Below, one piece after another: positions 43,133-51,729 of a stretch of 64,000 nucleotides of DNA. The notes under the pieces were generated by a model that worked only from the letters and a program-made list of their open reading frames with translations, was not told where the DNA came from and did not search any database. Source of the stretch: Alistipes_A hominis. GTDB lineage: Bacteria > Bacteroidota > Bacteroidia > Bacteroidales > Rikenellaceae. The first letter of the stretch is position 1. Every line of letters begins with the position of its first letter. The stretch is from the NCBI RefSeq assembly GCF_014288115.1, contig NZ_JACOOK010000001.1, positions 124,001 to 188,000 on the forward strand, given 5' to 3'. A program made the translations under genes and the position numbers.

Positions 43133-43610
43133 CTATAATTGATGTGTATAAAACTTTATCTGTTTAATACTGAATATCAAAGTTTTATAGTATAGAATAT
43201 ATCAATATTAATATTTTGCAAACATGCAATTTGCATACAAATAGAGTGATTATAAGAAAACAGAAAAGGATATTTGTTGTTAAGGGGTAAATGTGGTAGG
43301 AGATGTTTTTATATCTGTTTTCTCTCGTTTTTCAGTGAAAAATAGACATGATACTGGCAAAAAGAGAAAGAAACTCTGTTTTTCTTTTTTTCGCCAGCAT
43401 ATATAATTTGCTGTCAATAGAAATAGGTTTAAATTGGTTTGGATATATATACAAAAGAATAAACTAAACTTTCAGGAGCGGGCAGCAATAGTGATGTAAT
43501 ACGTTGTTCCATATCTGAATAAATTGATTTGATTCCTTTACGTTACCCGGTAGCCCATAGCCAGACCTTTTGGATTAGCCGCCAAACCACGTGCTAAAGG
43601 AACATGGCGA
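43133..43610. other. Left terminal non-coding region of the nested element
   Basis: Holds an inverted repeat TATAAAACTTT/AAAGTTTTATA (about 43146-43190). ATTTGCATACAAATAGAG at about 43229-43246 recurs near the right end (ATTTGCATACAAAAATAGAG at 51772-51791) and may be an integrase arm site. A structured segment with TTAGC/GCTAA ends lies at 43574-43596. No gene seen. Confidence 0.55.
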
Positions 43611-44003
43611 TTAGAACTGATAAAGAAAGAACATTAAAAGAAGACCGACAGTAAGTACAACATATCTGATACTTAATACTGCCTTATCTGAGTATTTGGT
43701 ATTATAAATATTATCTTGAAATTTCTCAAATAAGATGCGAATCCTTTTCTTATTATAATATATGTACACAACAATCCAGGGAAGTATAAAACCAATTATC
43801 CATACAATAAATGTTGTTAGTTTAGACATATATGAAAAAAAGAAATCTCCTGTTAAAAAAAACGAGAATAAAAAAGATGCGAACATATAAGTTATTGAAA
43901 TAACTTCCGATAATATACAACTTGCACCAAAACGCGGAAATTCCTCATTTTTCAAGCAAACCAAATAATACCTATAGAATAGATAGTCAATAATCTTTTT
44001 CAT
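43611..44003 (-). CDS. Small membrane protein, cargo of the nested element
   Basis: A 130-residue AT-rich gene product with three to four hydrophobic segments (VISITYMFASFLFSFFLTG, LTTFIVWIIGFILPWIVVYIY, VLTVGLLLMFFLYQF). ATG 44003 is preferred; an in-frame ATG at 44054 falls in the repeat that ends the next gene. No family recognised. As third gene of the cassette-like cargo it may be an immunity protein, but nothing in its sequence proves that. Confidence 0.6.
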   Translation of the reverse strand: MKKIIDYLFYRYYLVCLKNEEFPRFGASCILSEVISITYMFASFLFSFFLTGDFFFSYMSKLTTFIVWIIGFILPWIVVYIYYNKKRIRILFEKFQDNIYNTKYSDKAVLSIRYVVLTVGLLLMFFLYQF

Positions 44004-44015
44004 GCTTCTATTACA

Positions 44016-44071
44016 GCTAATGGCTAAGCGGGGAACGCTGTTAGGCGTTATCACGCTTTGTTAGCAATATT
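44016..44071. repeat. attC-like structured repeat, copy 1
   Basis: GCTAATGGCTAAGCGGGGAA begins a block of about 55 bases repeated at 44428-44476. It includes two inner hairpins (AGCG-GGGAA-CGCT and GCGT-TATC-ACGC), outer arms GCTAA/TTAGC, and GTTAGGC (44039-44045), which fits the integron core GTTRRRY. The block covers the last codons and stop of the gene at 44051. Confidence 0.75.
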
Positions 44072-44413
44072 TTTACTTCTAAATTCTTTTAATTTCTTTT
44101 CAATAAAAGCAAAGTCATTGATTGCTTTAATCCCGTCTTTTGCTCTATCGTATTTTTGTCGCCATTTTCTAATGCCATACAGATAAAACTTTAATCCCTC
44201 TTCCGTTAAATCTCCAATTTTTATTTCAGTATTATCTGTAGGCTTTTCTCCTTTTTTTAGTATTTCTTTAGTTGTCAATCCATTATCTTGTAAGAAATGG
44301 ATGATATTTTCAAAAAAGATAATTTGCTCTGTTTTGAATTTATCAGTTAAGGGTGGTATAGACTTCATTTGAGTAAACCATCCTAATTTTGATATTATCT
44401 CGTCTTTATCCAT
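44051..44413 (-). CDS. Unknown cargo protein, immunity-like context
   Basis: A 120-residue basic helical protein (MDKDEIISKLGWFTQMKSIP) with no recognised domain. Its last codons and stop (AACAAAGCGTGATAA on the minus strand) lie in a structured repeat that also ends the neighbouring DUF4375-like gene, so the two behave like cassettes. An immunity function is inferred only from this context. Confidence 0.6.
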   Translation of the reverse strand: MDKDEIISKLGWFTQMKSIPPLTDKFKTEQIIFFENIIHFLQDNGLTTKEILKKGEKPTDNTEIKIGDLTEEGLKFYLYGIRKWRQKYDRAKDGIKAINDFAFIEKKLKEFRSKNIANKA

Positions 44414-44427
44414 ATTTCAAATTTTAT

Positions 44428-44476
44428 TGCTAATGGCTAAGCGGGGAACGCTGTCAAGCGTTATCACGCTTCGTTA
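44428..44476. repeat. attC-like structured repeat, copy 2
   Basis: Same block as at 44016-44071, with GTCAAGC in place of the GTTAGGC core and TTATC in place of the outer TTAGC, so the outer arms are weaker. It covers the stop of the gene at 44464. Confidence 0.75.
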
Positions 44477-44916
44477 TCTATATTTTCAACTGAATCAGAA
44501 TGGAATTTTAGAAGCATAAGCCGCATAATATTTTCCTTATCTTCCCAATATTCCTCGTCTATTTTATTCAACTTGGTGATTTCGTTCTCTGTCAAATGTT
44601 TGGGAATATCCCATAGCTCTTGTAATTGGCTGTCATTTTCCAATCTTTGGATGATGCCGTATGCCTGTAGAAGAAGTTGTTCTGTATATGTTGCGTTAAT
44701 TGCTCCCAGTCCTTTGATTGCAAGCAAATAAGCATCATATCCCCAATTACAGAAGAATTGAAGAAATCCACCATTATACATTTCAAGTTCCAGCCAATAT
44801 AATGCGGCGACCATACTGTCTGTTTCCCCCATATCTTGATAATTGGGACGAATTACTGTAAACTTACGTCCAATAGGGGAAAAGGATTGCTCCCAATATT
44901 GTTCTAAATTTTCCAT
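44464..44916 (-). CDS. DUF4375 (DMP19-like) immunity-type protein
   Basis: A 150-residue acidic protein with the hallmark ALYWLELEMYNGGFLQFFCNWG followed by a helical repeat-like region, as in DUF4375/DMP19-like proteins. That family is frequent among immunity proteins of interbacterial toxin systems and in Bacteroides acquired defence clusters. No cognate toxin is present, so it would be an orphan immunity gene. Promoter box at 45052-45059. Confidence 0.68.
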   Translation of the reverse strand: MENLEQYWEQSFSPIGRKFTVIRPNYQDMGETDSMVAALYWLELEMYNGGFLQFFCNWGYDAYLLAIKGLGAINATYTEQLLLQAYGIIQRLENDSQLQELWDIPKHLTENEITKLNKIDEEYWEDKENIMRLMLLKFHSDSVENIDNEA

Positions 44917-45051
44917 TCTTATTGCTTTTGTTATAGATAATTTATTTATAACCGCACCTTATGGTGTTGTTCCTACACTTCTAAATTATAGCCTAATCAT
45001 CCGAACAATCCAGCGGATTTTGGATTTTTGCTTTTCAAATTAGACTATCCG

Positions 45052-45059
45052 CAAATATA
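45052..45059 (-). promoter_or_regulatory. -7 box of the immunity-like cassette genes
   Basis: TATATTTG on the minus strand matches TAnnTTTG, about 136 bases before the ATG at 44916 and next to the terminator of the upstream gene. Confidence 0.5.
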
Positions 45060-45061
45060 GC

Positions 45062-45098
45062 AAAAGTGCAGTACACCACGAAGATGTACCGCACTTTT
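45062..45098 (-). terminator. Terminator after the coiled-coil membrane protein gene
   Basis: AAAAGTGC...GCACTTTT with inner TACA/TGTA pairing forms a hairpin with A/T tails on both sides, 57 bases after the stop at 45155. Confidence 0.7.
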
Positions 45099-45154
45099 CT
45101 CCACATATTGTGCGGGCTTTAACATTTACAGTTTGTATCCTTTGTTTTCCCGGT

Positions 45155-45874
45155 TTATGGCTTGCCCAGTCGGTTGGCTTCCTTTTTCAACTGCTCGGCT
45201 TGTTCATTGAGCAACCTTGCACGTTCCAACGCTTCCGCCTGCTTCCTGCTGCGGTATTCAAACCCCGTCACCGAATCAGTCAGGTTTTGGATGAAAGCGT
45301 TATCCCGTTCCCTACTGAAATTCGTTTCCAGCAAATCAAGGCAGCCCCCGTCCGCTTTCCCTTTCATCAGAATGTAGCGGTATTTCATATCGTTGTCCTG
45401 CAACTGCTGCATCCGTCCAGCCAAACGGATATTCAGGAATAAGGAAACGAAACAGATAACCAGCCCTGCCAAAAAAACAAACAGTTTCGGGCGTAACAAA
45501 CCGCTTATCCTCCGGGGCAACGATGCAGGTTCGGTTTCCGCTTTTTCGGTTGTGCGTTCCTTACGGTAAGAATCCAACGCATCCAGCATTTCTTTCAGGC
45601 AACGGTAGGTAGCCGTTACAAATTTTCTCACTTCTCCTATGGATTGCTTCTGCTCCTGTTCCGCATTCCTTATGTCGGCAAGTTGGCTTTGGATAGCCTG
45701 CAATTCCTTTTCGGAAACAGCCGGGCTACTGTGCAGTTCCGACAATGCCTGCTCGATTGCTCCCAACCGTTCGAGAGTTTCCTCCCGGCTGGCTGGCGTT
45801 ACCTGTGCTTCCTGCTTCCCTTTCAGTTCCGTAACCATAGAGAGAAGCCCCTCTAAAATCAAATTGTCTTCCAT
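45155..45874 (-). CDS. Coiled-coil membrane protein of the mobilization operon
   Basis: A 239-residue protein with an N-terminal coiled coil (about 1-110, heptad-like Leu/Glu/Gln), one transmembrane helix (LFVFLAGLVICFVSLFLNI) and a C-terminal coiled coil (EALERARLLNEQAEQLKKEA). It follows the relaxase gene by 4 bases. Such proteins accompany relaxases in Bacteroides mobilizable elements; it may hold the relaxosome at the membrane, which is inference. Confidence 0.68.
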   Translation of the reverse strand: MEDNLILEGLLSMVTELKGKQEAQVTPASREETLERLGAIEQALSELHSSPAVSEKELQAIQSQLADIRNAEQEQKQSIGEVRKFVTATYRCLKEMLDALDSYRKERTTEKAETEPASLPRRISGLLRPKLFVFLAGLVICFVSLFLNIRLAGRMQQLQDNDMKYRYILMKGKADGGCLDLLETNFSRERDNAFIQNLTDSVTGFEYRSRKQAEALERARLLNEQAEQLKKEANRLGKP

Positions 45875-45878
45875 GTCT

Positions 45879-46799
45879 TTACAGTTTAAGTTGTTTTTTC
45901 TTTTTCTTCTTCTTTCTCAAATTAAAATTAGGTTCTTCATCCACTGGGGGAGAAGAAGCGGAAAACAGACCGAGTGAACCTGTTATCAACGGGCTGTCAG
46001 CCTTGCCCGGTGCAGGTGCCTGCTCCCGAACGGGTGCGAAAGTTGTTTGCCGTTGGCTTTCGGCAACATTCATTCCTGCATCCCCGAAACATTTATCCAG
46101 TTTGGAAAAACTGAAACTGCGGTCTATCTCCGAACCCTTGAACGTGTATTCGCCTTTGGAAATGGATATGCCCTGTATCTCGCTTGTCTGTCCCTTATAC
46201 TTGAACTGGATAGCAATACCCATTTCCGCTAACCGCTCCTGTAACTGCTGCCAGTTACGGGATTTTCCGATTTCGTTCTTCACAGCCGCGTAAATCTCGT
46301 ATTTCGACTTGTCCGGCTCTTTCAACCGATGCTGCTTCACCTGCTCTTTCCCCTTGGCGAAATAAAGCCCGTGTTTGGCTTTCAGCTTCTTGCATACCTG
46401 TTCGTTACGATACATGTCGTTTCTGTCCGAAATGGTCTTGCCATTGTTGTCTATACGGTTGAACACGATATGCACATGTGGGTGTTCCCGGTCTTGATGG
46501 CGCACGATGATATACTGCGTATCGGTAATTTTCATTTCACGCATATATTCCTGCGCAAGCTGTATCATCTTCTCGTCTGTCAATTTGGGTGCATCCACTG
46601 CCGAATAGCTTAACGCAATATGTCCGACTGGCTTTTTCAAGTCGGGATTCATCCCGGTCTGCATACAGAAGCTGCGGATTATATCTCCCTGACTTTCTGT
46701 CAGTACCCCGTCCGCATGGAGCAAAGCCGCCTGTTCCTTGCCCAACACATAGTTTACGCAGCCCTTAAACCCGCTTCCCTTTTTTATTTTTCCAATCAT
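45879..46799 (-). CDS. Relaxase (MobB-type) of the nested element
   Basis: A 306-residue relaxase of the MobP/VirD2-like group that nicks oriT. The N-terminal motif MIGKIKKGSGFKGCVNYVL and the metal-binding histidines HPHVH (residues 106-110, followed by IVFNRID) are intact. A basic poly-Lys tail ends the protein. It overlaps the MobC gene by 35 bases. Confidence 0.88.
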   Translation of the reverse strand: MIGKIKKGSGFKGCVNYVLGKEQAALLHADGVLTESQGDIIRSFCMQTGMNPDLKKPVGHIALSYSAVDAPKLTDEKMIQLAQEYMREMKITDTQYIIVRHQDREHPHVHIVFNRIDNNGKTISDRNDMYRNEQVCKKLKAKHGLYFAKGKEQVKQHRLKEPDKSKYEIYAAVKNEIGKSRNWQQLQERLAEMGIAIQFKYKGQTSEIQGISISKGEYTFKGSEIDRSFSFSKLDKCFGDAGMNVAESQRQTTFAPVREQAPAPGKADSPLITGSLGLFSASSPPVDEEPNFNLRKKKKKKKQLKL

Positions 46800-47148
46800 C
46801 CGACAACTGGTTTATAATTTCGACAATCCTGTTTTTCAGTTTCACCAGTTCCACCGCCACCAGTGCGAAACCTCCGGCATTTGCCCGGTGTGCCAGTTGG
46901 TTGATGTTGTTGGCTTCCCCTGCCAGTTTGCGTATGGTGTCCGCATCCTGCCTGTTCAGCCGGGGTATGACCTCTGCCGAAACAACCGCCTGCCTTACAT
47001 ACTCACTGACACGCAACCCGGCTTCCCCGGCTCGTTTCCTGATGGCGTAATACTGCAACTCGGTCAGTTTCGTACTGACAACCCGTTGCTGCTTCTCTAT
47101 CCGTTTCTTTGCCGGACGTCCCCCCGGCTTGTCCTTTATACTCGTCAT
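46765..47148 (-). CDS. MobC-like relaxosome accessory protein
   Basis: A 127-residue basic protein with a ribbon-helix-helix-like N-terminal half (RVVSTKLTELQYYAIRKRAG) and the C-terminal block ADTIRKLAGEANNINQLAHRANAGG characteristic of MobC-type mobilization proteins. It would bind oriT and help the relaxase. It overlaps the relaxase gene. A two-tier inverted repeat lies 70 bases upstream. Confidence 0.82.
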   Translation of the reverse strand: MTSIKDKPGGRPAKKRIEKQQRVVSTKLTELQYYAIRKRAGEAGLRVSEYVRQAVVSAEVIPRLNRQDADTIRKLAGEANNINQLAHRANAGGFALVAVELVKLKNRIVEIINQLSDDWKNKKGKRV

Positions 47149-47217
47149 GGTTTTTTACGTTTGAATGGTGTCTTAAAAATTGCGACCAACGGGAGAAATT
47201 TTCTTTGCGGTGAGCAA

Positions 47218-47255
47218 AGCAAGGTAGTTTCGGTTTACCGAAACATAACCTTGCT
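47218..47255. other. Candidate oriT (two-tier inverted repeat) of the nested element
   Basis: GTTTCGGT/ACCGAAAC (47227-47244) is nested inside AGCAAGGT/ACCTTGCT (47218-47255), in the gap just upstream of mobC where oriT is expected. It could instead be a terminator for the primase gene, but no T-run follows. Confidence 0.4.
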
Positions 47256-47293
47256 CTCCAAATAAACCGCCAGCCGTTGGTAGTCCTGCCGGA

Positions 47294-48259
47294 TTAAATG
47301 CCCCTGCCTCTCTTTTGTCTTGGGGCGGCACGTTGTCCGGTTTCCTGCTTCGTTTCCTGCACTTGGCTGGCTGCGTTTTTCTGTTCCTGCTTCCTGCCGC
47401 ACAGATAATCGTTCAAGTCCGAATAGCCCCTATAATTATCCGAGAAGTCACGCACACGGTAGGAGTATTCCAGTTCGATAGCCCGTGTCGCTTCATATCC
47501 AGCCTTGTCATTGTCAAGCATACAGTGGATGCGCTCATACGGGGACAGCACGTCAATGGCTTTCGGCACGTTGACAGTAGAGTTGAGTATGACATAATCC
47601 TGTCTGTCAAGGTCGGGCATAGCCGGGCAGTTCTTCATCCGGAGCGTGAGGAAAGAAAGATAATCCATAAAACCCTCGAATACCAAACATTTCTCTCTCG
47701 GCTCTCCCTGCTGCCGTATATGGGTGATGTCTTTCGGGGCGATGCAGCCTTTGAAAAAGGAATTGCGAACCTCGTAACCTCCTGCCATGTTCGGGAAACC
47801 GATAGCAAAGAACGGTCTACCGTTATTGGTAAAATGGAGTTCCTTACATTCTCTTTTTGCCAGTTCGATATTGATACCCCGTCCCTGCAAGTAACGGAGC
47901 AATGCCGGATGGGTAAGGTCACGGACTTCCAAATGCTGGAAACTCGGCTCTGTCCTGCGCTGGGGAAAAGAAAAACTGACCGGACGGACGTGCGGTGTCT
48001 GTTCCGCTATCCGGTTTAAAAGGTATGGCAGGCTGTCGGAACAATAGAGTTCCTTTGCCAGTGCGATGATGTTGCCGCCCTTGCCTGCGCCAAAGTCATA
48101 CCAAAGGTTGCGGTCAGTGTTCACCTTGAAAGACGGTTCGTGTTCCTCCCTTAACGGTGATTTGTACCATAAACCGTTACCCTGCTGCTTGACGGGAGAG
48201 TAACCTAAACTGTGCAGATAGTCTGCGATGGGTATTTGTTTCACATCTTCGATGTTCAT
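47294..48259 (-). CDS. DnaG-like primase with degenerate CHC2 domain
   Basis: A 321-residue protein parallel to TraP of the host transposon. The N-terminal domain (GLWYKSPLREEHEPSF, LWYDFGAGKGGN) matches CHC2 in shape but lacks the zinc ligands; a Toprim domain follows (VFEGFMDYLS, CMLDNDKAGY). ATG 48259 is the homologous start; upstream in-frame sequence is AT-rich non-coding. It probably primes replication of the excised or transferred circle, alongside the RepA-like ATPase. Confidence 0.83.
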   Translation of the reverse strand: MNIEDVKQIPIADYLHSLGYSPVKQQGNGLWYKSPLREEHEPSFKVNTDRNLWYDFGAGKGGNIIALAKELYCSDSLPYLLNRIAEQTPHVRPVSFSFPQRRTEPSFQHLEVRDLTHPALLRYLQGRGINIELAKRECKELHFTNNGRPFFAIGFPNMAGGYEVRNSFFKGCIAPKDITHIRQQGEPREKCLVFEGFMDYLSFLTLRMKNCPAMPDLDRQDYVILNSTVNVPKAIDVLSPYERIHCMLDNDKAGYEATRAIELEYSYRVRDFSDNYRGYSDLNDYLCGRKQEQKNAASQVQETKQETGQRAAPRQKRGRGI

Positions 48260-48422
48260 AACATTTTCTTTTTGGGGGATAAAAAAATAGTTGAAAAGTG
48301 CGCCAGTCCTGTTTAGTCCGTTATATATACACCCGTACCATACTAAACCTGCCTGTTCCGATACAGGGAAATAGTAAGTCCGTTCCTCTTGTATATACAC
48401 CCGGACTAAACCAAACCGACTT

Positions 48423-49496
48423 TTAATAATGGAAATCGGGATTATAGCGATAGTCCTTACCCTCTTTTACAATCATGCGTTTGTTCACAAGGAACTTGTT
48501 AAGCGACACAAGGACATTACGTCCACGCTCATAACCTATACTTGCGTAACCTTGTTTCAATGCCGCTATCACATTGGAATAGCCTTGTACAACCTGCTTG
48601 CCGAAACCGTTCTCCAATGCTTCCCGGTGCTGCTGTTCCGTCAGCTCTGTAAGCGGAAAGCTCCTGTCCTGCTTGGGTTGCTGGAATACATAACCGTCCA
48701 TGACTTCGGGCAAAGCGTTGTCATTGATTCGAAATGCGAACGGGTCAAATTCCCGGTCACGTATGTGCATCGCCTTTACCTCGCTTATGTTGCCGTCCTG
48801 CTGGTTTTTCGTGATTTGCAGGACGGTTTCAGCCTTGTTGTTCAGTTCCGTACCGATATGCCCCCTTGTGTTGTCATCCCCCTTGTTCAAATGCAGAACA
48901 GTGTGGATATGCAGGTTATATCCGCTTGACCAGCGCATCAAGAGGTTGATTAGGTCGGTTGATTCGCTGGGGCTGTTGATGTCGTACATCAAGTCACGGA
49001 TTCCGTCAATGATGAGCAACCCCACATCGGGCATATTTTCAAGCATATAGCCGATAATCTGTTTCCGCTTGTCGGGGGTCTGCTCCCTTAGCACGATGAA
49101 AACAAAATCGTCCCTGTCCTTGTCGGTAGGCAGTCCGGCAAGGCGCAAAATACGCTCCATGACCTTATGGCAATGGTACTTGCTCTGCTCGGTATCTACA
49201 TAGAGGATTTTCCGTTTGTTCGGTGGCAGGTATGCCGAATACTTCAGTACCTCGTCATTCTTCAACGCTGCCGCAACAATGGCGGAAATATTGAATGTCT
49301 TTTTGCTCTTGGCTTTGCCTGTGGATGCGCTGAAATTGCCCAATGTGCCGATGGTAGAGCCGTTCACCCAGAGTATTTCGGGCGGCACTTCGTAAGTGTC
49401 CGTCACCTTTAGATGGATGGTTTTCCAAAGGGCTGCGAAATCCTCTTTCTGCATGGTGACATCCTGCCCGGCTTCTTCTTTCCTCTTATTTTCCAT
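48423..49496 (-). CDS. RepA-like AAA ATPase (replicative helicase type)
   Basis: A 357-residue RecA-fold ATPase. A variant Walker A ASTGKAKSKKT lies near residues 57-67, Walker B GLLIIDGIRD follows, and a conserved IHTVLHLNKGDDNTRGH segment comes after. This matches RepA/DnaB-type helicases of Bacteroides mobilizable elements. It should drive replication of the excised element together with the primase. It overlaps the upstream HTH gene by 11 bases. Confidence 0.78.
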   Translation of the reverse strand: MENKRKEEAGQDVTMQKEDFAALWKTIHLKVTDTYEVPPEILWVNGSTIGTLGNFSASTGKAKSKKTFNISAIVAAALKNDEVLKYSAYLPPNKRKILYVDTEQSKYHCHKVMERILRLAGLPTDKDRDDFVFIVLREQTPDKRKQIIGYMLENMPDVGLLIIDGIRDLMYDINSPSESTDLINLLMRWSSGYNLHIHTVLHLNKGDDNTRGHIGTELNNKAETVLQITKNQQDGNISEVKAMHIRDREFDPFAFRINDNALPEVMDGYVFQQPKQDRSFPLTELTEQQHREALENGFGKQVVQGYSNVIAALKQGYASIGYERGRNVLVSLNKFLVNKRMIVKEGKDYRYNPDFHY

Positions 49497-49839
49497 AGTT
49501 ACGGATTTTCCGGTTTGCGCTCTTGGCGATGGCGAGTGCCGCCTCGTCCTTGTCGTTCACCCTTTTTGCAAGGTTTTCCGCCCACGTGAGAAGCTCTTTC
49601 CGTGAGAAAAGCAATTTGTTCCCGTATTTGCGGAACGGCACTTCCTTTTTTGCGGTCAGCTTGTAGAGCCGTGCCTTTGAAATCAGAAAACCGTGTCGTT
49701 CCAGCACCTCTACCGCCACATCGGGCGTGAGGTTGTCGGGTTCGTTCCTCGGCTGGGTGAATCCTGCCAATGACTGGGAAACGGTTTCGCTCACGATAGC
49801 CCGGAGTTCTTCGGGCGTTGTCAGAATAATGTTCGTCAT
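49486..49839 (-). CDS. Helix-turn-helix (excisionase-type) protein
   Basis: A 117-residue protein with a MerR-like winged HTH of the excisionase group (FLISKARLYKLTAKKEVPFRKYGNKLLFSRKELLTW). It precedes the RepA-like gene and may act as directionality factor or as regulator of replication and mobilization genes. No distinguishing feature decides between them. Confidence 0.72.
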   Translation of the reverse strand: MTNIILTTPEELRAIVSETVSQSLAGFTQPRNEPDNLTPDVAVEVLERHGFLISKARLYKLTAKKEVPFRKYGNKLLFSRKELLTWAENLAKRVNDKDEAALAIAKSANRKIRNYGK

Positions 49840-50091
49840 ATTTTCTTCCTTTTTTAGTTATTACTTGGCTACCGTCATAGCCGTTGCAACCGGTTGATGC
49901 CGCAAAGGAAGAATAAAAGAAACCGATTATTCAATTACTAATCACTTGACACAGACCGGACAACTTGGGACAATGCAGGACATCCGGCAAGATTGGAGCG
50001 GGATAAAAAAGGGACAAACGATGTATTGGTGATTTTTGTCCTTCCAACACACCGTTTGTCCTATGTATGTTAAGTGATTATGCGAATGCCG
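49840..50091. other. Non-coding gap with possible operator or origin sequence
   Basis: About 250 bases between the two HTH genes, upstream of the RepA operon. It contains short repeated GGACAA/TTGTCC words (for example 49968-50070), which might be iterons or operators. No gene seen. Confidence 0.35.
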
Positions 50092-50496
50092 TTATTTTAC
50101 ATCCTTTAACCTTTCAAGTTGGGAAACGACTTCTTTTATTACGAAATATTTGTTTCCCGACAGCCCTATGTCCGAACGGGATATGAAACCGAGTTCCTCC
50201 CACCGGGCTACGGTCTGCCTGCTCACGCCCGCCATTTTCGCCAATGTCTTTTGGTCTATCAGTTCCCTGCCCTCGAATACGGGGTACTTGTATTTACGGG
50301 TGGCATGGCTGAACCTTATTTTCTCTATCGCCTTGTCCACGTCTTTGACGGTAGGGGGAATATATGATTTCACTTGCAGTACGGCTTCTTCTATTTCGTA
50401 GCCTGCGTATTCGGGATTCTGCGCCAGTTCCCCATAAATGGCACTGAAACATTCAAGGTGTCTAATCTTCACCGTCTTGGTTTTCTTGTTCGGCAT
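50092..50496 (-). CDS. HTH (MerR-like) regulator next to the integrase
   Basis: A 134-residue protein with a C-terminal helix-turn-helix (DQKTLAKMAGVSRQTVARWEELGFIS) preceded by a helical region. It follows the integrase gene by 3 bases, so it is probably co-transcribed and regulates integration or excision. Confidence 0.75.
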   Translation of the reverse strand: MPNKKTKTVKIRHLECFSAIYGELAQNPEYAGYEIEEAVLQVKSYIPPTVKDVDKAIEKIRFSHATRKYKYPVFEGRELIDQKTLAKMAGVSRQTVARWEELGFISRSDIGLSGNKYFVIKEVVSQLERLKDVK

Positions 50497-50499
50497 GGC

Positions 50500-51729
50500 T
50501 CAATCGAATTTGGTTAATAACTGCGCGTTCCTTATCCGCTCCTCCTGCTCGAAACTGGCGAGGTAGTTCTCCGTGATGGCAAGGCTTGAATGCCCCAAAC
50601 TCTCGGATATGTAAGCGATGTTCGTTCCGCTGCGTTTTAAGACAGTCGCATAGGAATGCCGGGCGGAATAGGTCGTGAAACGGGGGACACCGACAGCTTG
50701 GGCTATTTTAGCCAAAGCGATGTTGCAACGGTGCGTTACCCGTCTGACTATTGCAGAAATGGCGAATTCGTCCTCCGTTTCTCTGGCGTACTTGAAAAGG
50801 AAAGTATCGGGTTTCCCATCGTCCGGGTTTCCCCACCGTTTTATAATATCCCGCATTTCGGGAGTGAGTACCGCCCTTATTTCCCGTATATGGTTGGACG
50901 TGTGCGATGTCTTGGAGCGTACAAAGCAGATTTCACCGTCCACGATGTTCCCATACCGCAAGAAAAGCATATCCCTGAAATTGATACCGTTGCACAGGTA
51001 GGAGAAAAACCAAAAGTCCCGGTACTTCTCAACGGTCTTGCTGCCCTTGTATGTCACGACTTTTTTTATCTGTTCCATCGTCAAGGCTAACTTTCGGCTG
51101 TTGCCGCTCGGTATCTCGTACTTCCCCCTGCCGAACGGGTATTGGGCTTCTTTTAAAATCCCGTTGCGCCTTGCGTCATTCACCACGCATTTAAGGGCTT
51201 TCATATAGAAATTTATGGTGGTGACGGTCTTGCCCTCGTTCCGCAGGAACTTGTCAAGGCGTGACAGCCAGTCCGCAGAAACCGCAGAGAACGGCACGCT
51301 GCCGCCTGCGAACCGTTCTATGCTTTTCAACGTGCTGCGGTAGTTATAATAGGAATTTACCTGCCCGTTGAGTTTGAATGCGTCTATTTTCCCCTGTATG
51401 GCTGTGTTAAGGGTTGTACCAGTACACCTGCCCAGCCTCATGCTGAGCGCATCGAAACAGAAGTCCCCACGTTCCGCAAGGGCTTCCACTTGGCTTTTTA
51501 TGATGGAGAAACTGTTTTCCACGCTTGCCCGTATCTCAATCAGTCTGCGGCTCTTGCTTTCGGCAAGGATTTCCCAGTCCTCTTTGGACAATTCCTTTCC
51601 GGTGGAATAATATTTCTGCTTGCGGTTGTGTATCACTTGTATCTTGACAGGGAACAGACCGCTTTTCTTCGCCCTGCGTGCATCCAGTACCGACAGTACG
51701 GATATGCCATCTTTTGAATACTTGAACAT
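50500..51729 (-). CDS. int: Tyrosine recombinase/integrase of the nested element
   Basis: A 409-residue integrase with an N-terminal arm-binding domain, SAM-like core-binding domain (about 105-200) and catalytic domain. The first arginine is in INFRDMLFLRYG, the box II region reads TTYSARHSYATVL (Tyr/Thr where many enzymes have His), and LGHSS with the nucleophile in ITENYLA follow. It lies 180 bases from the right attachment repeat and is transcribed inward, the usual position for self-integration. Confidence 0.9.
   Translation of the reverse strand: MFKYSKDGISVLSVLDARRAKKSGLFPVKIQVIHNRKQKYYSTGKELSKEDWEILAESKSRRLIEIRASVENSFSIIKSQVEALAERGDFCFDALSMRLGRCTGTTLNTAIQGKIDAFKLNGQVNSYYNYRSTLKSIERFAGGSVPFSAVSADWLSRLDKFLRNEGKTVTTINFYMKALKCVVNDARRNGILKEAQYPFGRGKYEIPSGNSRKLALTMEQIKKVVTYKGSKTVEKYRDFWFFSYLCNGINFRDMLFLRYGNIVDGEICFVRSKTSHTSNHIREIRAVLTPEMRDIIKRWGNPDDGKPDTFLFKYARETEDEFAISAIVRRVTHRCNIALAKIAQAVGVPRFTTYSARHSYATVLKRSGTNIAYISESLGHSSLAITENYLASFEQEERIRNAQLLTKFD

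Noticed and set aside
43538..43610. Gene fragment reading HVPLARGLAANPKGLAMGYRV on the minus strand
   Set aside because: No recognised protein; the segment contains TTAGC/GCTAA arms and is better seen as a structured cassette end.
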